Origin: Parasponia andersonii
Taxonomy: Eukaryota; Streptophyta; Magnoliopsida; Rosales; Cannabaceae
DNA: 64,000 nucleotides
Reading direction: 5' to 3'
Assembly (NCBI GenBank): GCA_002914805.1
Contig: JXTB01000098.1
Coordinates: 549,401 to 613,400 of the forward strand
The position numbers and the translations under genes are program-made. The notes beneath the pieces were generated by a model. The model was not told where the DNA came from and made no database searches. It saw only the letters and a program-made list of their open reading frames with translations. Of the stretch, positions 60,626 through 64,000 are shown one piece after another (position 1 is the first letter of the stretch; each line of letters opens with the position of its first letter).

Positions 60626-62563
60626 GAAAATCCTTTACAGTTAGTATTGATTGTTCCCGTGTACCAACGGTCACGCTGCTGAACAAAAAGTATCCATTCT
60701 CATTATTGCAATTATTTTCAGCTATGACTTCACTTGGAGTTCTACTTCAGAAGAAAGAAATTAGCACATGAAAGTATGAATTTGGTTTGGCTTGGTTTAA
60801 GATTGACATATAAGACTTGATTAAAAGGTACATTCCCAGATTACAGTTACTTCGTTACCTGCTCCATCTTATGACATGATATTTGATCCCGGGCTTAATC
60901 TCTAAACACTACTATGATTTTCTACATTCCTTTCTCCACCTATATCTACATGCAACTAGACCAATAGGAGTTGTTTTCTCTTGATTGAAAAATGCCTCAA
61001 ACGTCATTACAAACACTTCCATTCTAAGAGGTCCTAGGAGCCCTTGAATTTTTTTGAATGCAGAAATTCTAGCTTGTGAGTCATCAATTCATAACTTCAA
61101 CATCTTCAGCTCTTACAGGGATAAATATCTGAGACATCAGCATTGCTTCTTAGGGAATCTCCTATCTAGCTAGGATGGTGAAACATGAAAAGGACATAGT
61201 GCATTACATTTCTGGGAGATCTTCATTAACCGAGCTCTTCTAACATGAATGATGCCAAATGCAACTACTTCTCGTGTTACCATAAGGTACTAAATTTTCT
61301 GTTCCGTAACATTACTTGATTTATTTTGTCTGCTCGACCATCAAGCTTAGTTTTGAAAGCAGGTAGTTATTTTCTTGAAGAAACTAACGAGTTACCATTG
61401 GTATCTCCTAATTATTTGGGATCTCACACAAACTCTCAAATCATAATTTTGGGCCTAATTTTTTGTTATGTTAATTAATTCTATCTACGACATAATAAAA
61501 TACATTCAACAAAATCGAAGTCAGAAAAACTTGAACAAAATACCCAAGGTTGAGTTTCTCTGGAAGTTAAACTTTATCACTACATTACATCAGCCATTCT
61601 TCTTCTTCTTTTTTTTTTTTTTGAAAAAAAAATCCAAGAAATCCAGAAACTCAGCAGTCGGTGGGAAGAACACATAGAACTGGGACATAACCTAAGTCTA
61701 ATTGTAATTGACCACGAAGCCTAAGACTGCTCTGTAAATATCCTGTCCAATCCTGTAAAAGCAGACACTGTATCACTAGGTCGACAGTTCATCCAAGAAA
61801 TCTATCTCCAACCCAGCAACTTTTGACTCCATGCGAATACCTGAAGAATTCAACACCATTACAATATTTTCAAGGCAGTTTCAATGTCGTATAATCAGCT
61901 AATCCAAAGATCCAATATCTTCCAATAACTTCTCGAGTTTCAAGTTTCCTCCACAACTATATTGGGTTTGAATAGAACTGGCTATGTAAATTGTGAAGTA
62001 TATTTCTCAACCAGGGAGACTTTTAACATGAAAACAAAACATGTTTTTAACTTTGGGGTTCGTCAGCATGAGATGTGGACATTGAGCCTAGATTTTATTG
62101 AATTCAAAGGGTTTCCTATGGTAATATGTAGAGTATCTTAAGTTCCACCAAAATAAGAAGCCAAATGCAAACCCATTTGGCACATTTCATCTTCTAACAT
62201 CAATTAGGCCAATGATAACATGCCAATATTTGGATCTCCCCTTTAGTTGACAAACACTATTAGGATTATGATGCTTTTTTGGTTCCTAACTACAACAAAG
62301 AGTAAAAGCAAGAGAGAGAGTTCTCTGTAAATCCCCAAGAGATTTAAAATCCTAAACACATCATTAAGACCTATTTTGTCACCTCGTAGTTTAAACCATC
62401 AAATATGATTTATACATCTCCCAATTTGATTAGGGTATATACCCCTACAATCAGATGACCTCTTTTGCCTAATGAAGCAAATCATTCTCAAACTGAATTT
62501 TTCTTCTTTTTTTTTTTTCCTCCCCTCACGAAACTCCATCAACCAAGCAAATACTAATAATCA

Positions 62564-62715
62564 CCTATTAAATCATATATGAGATGAAGATAAAGAAAAT
62601 ACAAGACAACCCAATTCAGCAAATCAATCAAACCCCAAACAGTTAACACCTATTAAATCATCAATGAGACATAGATATAGAAAATCCAAGACAACCCAAT
62701 TCAGCAAATCACTCA
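62564..62715. repeat. Imperfect tandem repeat, two units of about 75-80 bases
   Basis: Both units read ACCTATTAAATCAT, then a short variable part, ATGAGA, GATAAAGAAAA-like sequence, then CAAGACAACCCAATTCAGCA (about 62604 and 62687). The second unit starts near 62646. Confidence 0.8.
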
Positions 62716-62764
62716 TATAGGCCAAATCACCACTTATCAATCAAATTTAGCACAAACCCATTAC

Positions 62765-63124
62765 TTATACAGCAAGCATAGAACAAAGGAAGTTAAAGAA
62801 GCAAAAGAAAAGGGATAGAGAGTTACTGTACAAAAGGGTGTGAAGGNNNTGTGAATGATAATAATAGTCCTCATAATCAACGGTGGTGGATGAATCATCA
62901 TCAGAATCAGACGAGTAGGCGTAGGAGTAGAAGGAGTCCGGAGAAGGGAGGCAAAGAAAGGTCCACAGGCAAACAGCGAAACGACCCAGTTGCTGCAAGG
63001 GGAAGCAGAAGACGAGATCCAACAGGTGGTGGCTGCTGAGGCGCTCAGGGAAGCAAGCCAGGCATTGCCAAGCGTCGGCTGACACGTGTGCCACTGATTG
63101 CACGAGCAAGCTGTTGAACACCAT
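62765..63124 (-). CDS. Small protein of unknown function, probably conserved in plants; contains an assembly gap
   Basis: A 119-codon minus-strand frame with ATG at 63124-63122 in a good context (AAAATGG) and TAA or equivalent at 62765. The N-terminal half has distinct, non-repetitive composition: SADAWQCLACFPERLSSHHL (15-34), then a hydrophobic FPLQQLGRFAVCLWTFLCLP stretch, then YSYAYSSDSDDDSSTTVDYE and a Tyr-rich tail. It looks like a real plant protein, but I cannot name the family. Three N at 62847-62849 hide one to two residues or a length error. Beyond the gap the hydrophobic, Phe/Leu-rich tail may be read-through into an intron or UTR, so the true C-terminus is uncertain. The overlapping frames 63165-62761 (minus) and 62851-63039 (plus) are shadows. 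Confidence 0.5.
   Translation of the reverse strand: MVFNSLLVQSVAHVSADAWQCLACFPERLSSHHLLDLVFCFPLQQLGRFAVCLWTFLCLPSPDSFYSYAYSSDSDDDSSTTVDYEDYYYHSXXLHTLLYSNSLSLFFCFFNFLCSMLAV
62847..62849. other. Assembly gap (NNN)
   Basis: Three undetermined bases within the small gene's reading frame. Confidence 0.99.
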
Positions 63125-64000
63125 TTTGGTCTTTTTGATGTGCTCTGCGGGGAACTGGAACCCAAACTGTAATTGGGTTTTTGATGTTTCGGGTTGGTTG
63201 AATGTTTTTCGAGTCAGTCAGTTGGTATGGCTTGGTTTGGTTGAGATGGATTATTTGACTTTGTCGTGTTGTAAACGGCGTCTGCTTCTGGCACCTATAT
63301 TATTAATCAAACTAAATCGTGTTCTGCATTTATTGAAGTTTGTTTTTATTTTTGTTAAAATTAAAAAAAAACGTAACTAATATACTAATCAAAGTGGCAT
63401 GTGTCGCAAATAGACCAGTGACCGATGTCATGTTGTTTTCCCATTCCAACCACCAAGACGTGTCGTATCCTTCTATCAATGAAAAACAACACGTCGTATA
63501 TGGCTTTTTAGTACAAACGACAATAATATTCCCATTTGACAAATGACATTTTCTCTGAGAAAATAAAAACGACATGAAGGTATGATTTTTCAGCTTTTTA
63601 AGTACATAGGCCCTGTTTGGAATCTAGATTTTTGGAGAGGAAAAAAAAATTCTAAAAGATTTTATTTTTGTTTTATTTGAATTCAGACAAAAAATAATGA
63701 AAAAATTTTAAATGGTAAAATTAGTCCCTCACATTTTAAAAATTGGTACGTTGTGCGATCTAAAATCTATATGTTGGTCAATGCTAAAAAGGAAAAGTTA
63801 GCAACCGAGTTGAACGCGTCAGGTCACATGTGAATTTTTCTGATCGAAGTGCGACCTCCTCCGAATGAGTTAAGTGCGACCAGTATAAAAAAGAAACTAG
63901 ATTAAGCTTTATTAAAAGAAAGGGAAATAAGTTTCTGAATGGAGATCGACCAATCATTCCATATAAGTTATTACCCAATTATATTGTTATTCAAATTGTA
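63125..64000. other. Upstream of the 62.8 kb gene to the window end
   Basis: The proximal part (63125-63300) is the likely promoter and leader of the minus-strand gene and is less AT-rich. At 63608 GGCCCTGTTTGGAATCTAG resembles the terminal motif of many plant MITEs, but no opposite end lies in the window. The open frames have no recognised content. Confidence 0.4.

Larger units (their letters stand above)
58300..62760. other. Stretch between MET1 and the 62.8 kb gene
   Basis: No protein gene recognised. It contains poly-A (58978-58996), a short GA run (59540-59554), a (TA)n run (60590-60621) and a near-repeat of about 75 bases near 62564-62640 and 62646-62715 (ACCTATTAAATCAT, then ATGAGA, then AAGACAACCCAATTCAGCAAATC). 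Parts may be 3' UTR or introns of the 62.8 kb gene: minus-strand CTGCAG|GACTTGC near 59968 and TTTTACAG|GATTGG near 61752 would serve as acceptors. This is unproven. Confidence 0.4.

Noticed and set aside
59960..61760. Possible spliced 3' UTR exons of the 62.8 kb gene
   Set aside because: Acceptor-like sites exist (CTGCAG|GACT, TTTTACAG|GATT), but without matching donors or transcript data they cannot be supported.
63608..63626. GGCCCTGTTTGGAAT, a common MITE-end motif
   Set aside because: The opposite end is not in the window, so no element can be defined.
1..64000. CRISPR arrays, bacterial-type operons or phage genes
   Set aside because: No regularly spaced repeats and no prokaryotic gene organisation. 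The window is plant nuclear DNA throughout.

Overview
This is a plant nuclear genomic window, almost certainly from a eudicot. It is AT-rich and gene-poor. It holds parts of four genes, all on the minus strand, separated by long intergenic stretches full of A/T homopolymers, (TA)n and (GA)n microsatellites and decayed transposable elements. The genes have typical plant structure: many small exons, GT-AG introns of about 80 to 3,100 bases, and CT/GA-rich 5' leaders. A single N at 54671 and NNN at 62847-62849 show that this is draft assembly sequence.

Layout. 1-4297: the 5' three exons of the phytocalpain gene DEK1 (minus), whose 3' part lies outside the window. 4750-8450: AT-rich intergenic. 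8457-13740: a (TA)n-flanked MITE-like element that appears to have been split by a decayed Ty3/gypsy LTR retrotransposon (8565-13686, minus). 17352-20431: a complete seven-exon neprosin-family glutamic peptidase gene of 423 residues (minus). 20450-41560: about 20 kb with no convincing protein gene, but with tandem duplications, a SINE-like unit, a CpG-rich promoter-like patch near 24.1-24.3 kb and a head-to-tail inverted pair of MITEs near 39 kb. 41563-43480: a Copia-type LTR followed by its primer-binding site, with no recognisable coding body. 43803-44932: a non-autonomous hAT-type element with a clear target duplication. 47484-47917: a decayed small gene. 48028-54513: further MITE and hAT insertions and short tandem duplications. 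55349-57937: a complete seven-exon MET1 gene, encoding a chloroplast PDZ plus TPR protein (minus). 62765-63124: a small protein gene of unknown function, interrupted by an assembly gap.

The genes share no pathway. DEK1 controls epidermal cell fate and division-plane signalling at the plasma membrane. The neprosin protein is predicted to be a secreted peptidase. MET1 supports photosystem II assembly and repair at the thylakoid. No operon-like or cluster logic links them.

The least ordinary feature is the layered history of small DNA transposons. One MITE-like family sits repeatedly inside (TA)n microsatellites, and its copies have in turn become targets for a gypsy retrotransposon and a hAT-type element. 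I found no previously undescribed enzymatic or defence system.
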